From: Zancudomyces culisetae
Lineage: Eukaryota; Kickxellomycota; Harpellomycetes; Harpellales; Legeriomycetaceae
NCBI GenBank assembly: GCA_001969505.1
Contig: LSSK01001575.1
Span: 1-29,929 of the forward strand
DNA: 29,929 nucleotides
Direction: 5' to 3'
This document shows, one piece after another, positions 29,696 through 29,929 of this stretch. The position numbers were made by a program, and so were the translations under genes. The notes below the pieces were generated by a model. The model was not told the origin of the DNA and searched no databases. It was given only the letters and a program-made list of their open reading frames with translations. How positions within the stretch are numbered: the first letter of the stretch is position 1; each line of letters starts with the position of its first letter.

Positions 29696-29929
29696 ATGAG
29701 TCAAAATGCAAACGTTACAGTCGAAGTTTTGCAACAGATTTTGGAGAGATTATCAGCTCTTGAAAAACAAACCGCACCAAATGATCACATGTCAGTATCA
29801 GAAATCAGTGATTCAGCAAACATCACTGCTCCATCAATCGTTGATGCAGTCGACGATGATTCAGTTGAAAACTTCGTGGTTCCCAGGCCAACACCATCAG
29901 ACCTGGTCATGTATCCAAAACTGCAAAAG
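29696..29929 (+). CDS. 5' part of an ORF, possibly gag-like, cut by the window edge
   Basis: The first 78 codons of an open frame that continues past the right edge. It starts with a short amphipathic helix (VEVLQQILERLSALEKQ), then an acidic Ser/Asp-rich linker, then FVVPRPTPSDLVMYPKL. Its composition is less AT-biased than the flanking DNA, which supports it being coding. The style (short coil, acidic linker, Pro-rich segment) resembles the start of gag-type ORFs of fungal LTR retroelements, but I see no LTR, zinc knuckle or pol domain. The assignment is a guess. Confidence 0.5.
   Translation, partial: MSQNANVTVEVLQQILERLSALEKQTAPNDHMSVSEISDSANITAPSIVDAVDDDSVENFVVPRPTPSDLVMYPKLQK

Overview
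This is a gene-dense, AT-rich eukaryotic nuclear window. Twelve of the fourteen coding regions match eukaryotic families or recognisable protein classes. Most are split by short introns (about 75-210 nt) with GTAAGT/GTATGT-type donors, CTAAY-like branch sequences and TAG/CAG acceptors. MKT1, CDC10-type septin, KTI12, SWD1 and POT1 together point to a fungus. SCAMP, ClpP and an MGRN1-type RING ligase are absent from budding yeast, so an early-diverging lineage is likely. The AT richness, long AT-rich spacers, a secreted trypsin-fold protein and a gag-like edge ORF are compatible with Kickxellomycotina/Harpellales-type insect-gut fungi, but that placement is inference, not proof.

Layout, left to right: a GPI-anchored trypsin homologue that has lost all three catalytic residues (-); a sparse 2 kb region with a 314-bp foldback repeat; a small secreted Cys-rich protein (+); SCAMP (+, one intron); a two-exon nuclear coiled-coil protein of unknown role with an internal 72-bp duplication (+); a CDC10-type septin (-, tiny first exon); 1.7 kb of AT-rich spacer; a four-exon Ras GTPase with an unusual switch II (+); mitochondrial ClpP (-, six exons); an MGRN1/RNF157-like RING E3 ligase (+, five exons); KTI12 (+, five exons); the telomere protein POT1 (-, three exons); MKT1 (+, two exons); the COMPASS subunit SWD1/RbBP5 (-, four exons); tafazzin (-, six exons, one only 19 nt); and the first 78 codons of a possible retroelement ORF running off the right edge.

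The genes do not form an operon or an obvious cluster. They are housekeeping functions in mixed orientation: membrane traffic and cell shape (SCAMP, septin, Ras), mitochondrial quality and cardiolipin (ClpP, tafazzin), translation and mRNA regulation (KTI12, MKT1), chromatin and telomeres (SWD1, POT1) and ubiquitin (RING ligase). POT1 and MKT1 diverge from a shared 487-bp spacer. Septin and the coiled-coil gene, Ras and ClpP, KTI12 and POT1, and MKT1 and SWD1 are convergent pairs.

The observations most worth a second look are the triple-dead protease homologue with its zymogen activation site intact, the tafazzin microexon that carries half of the catalytic HX4D motif plus a possible poison exon in the same gene, the POT1 that keeps the OB3 zinc site but lacks room for a Holliday-junction-resolvase-like insert, the Ras switch II substitutions, and the abrupt purine/pyrimidine strand switch inside MKT1. 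All exon boundaries were inferred by eye from splice signals, reading frame and family conservation. No RNA evidence was available. No tRNA, rRNA, CRISPR or intact transposase was seen.
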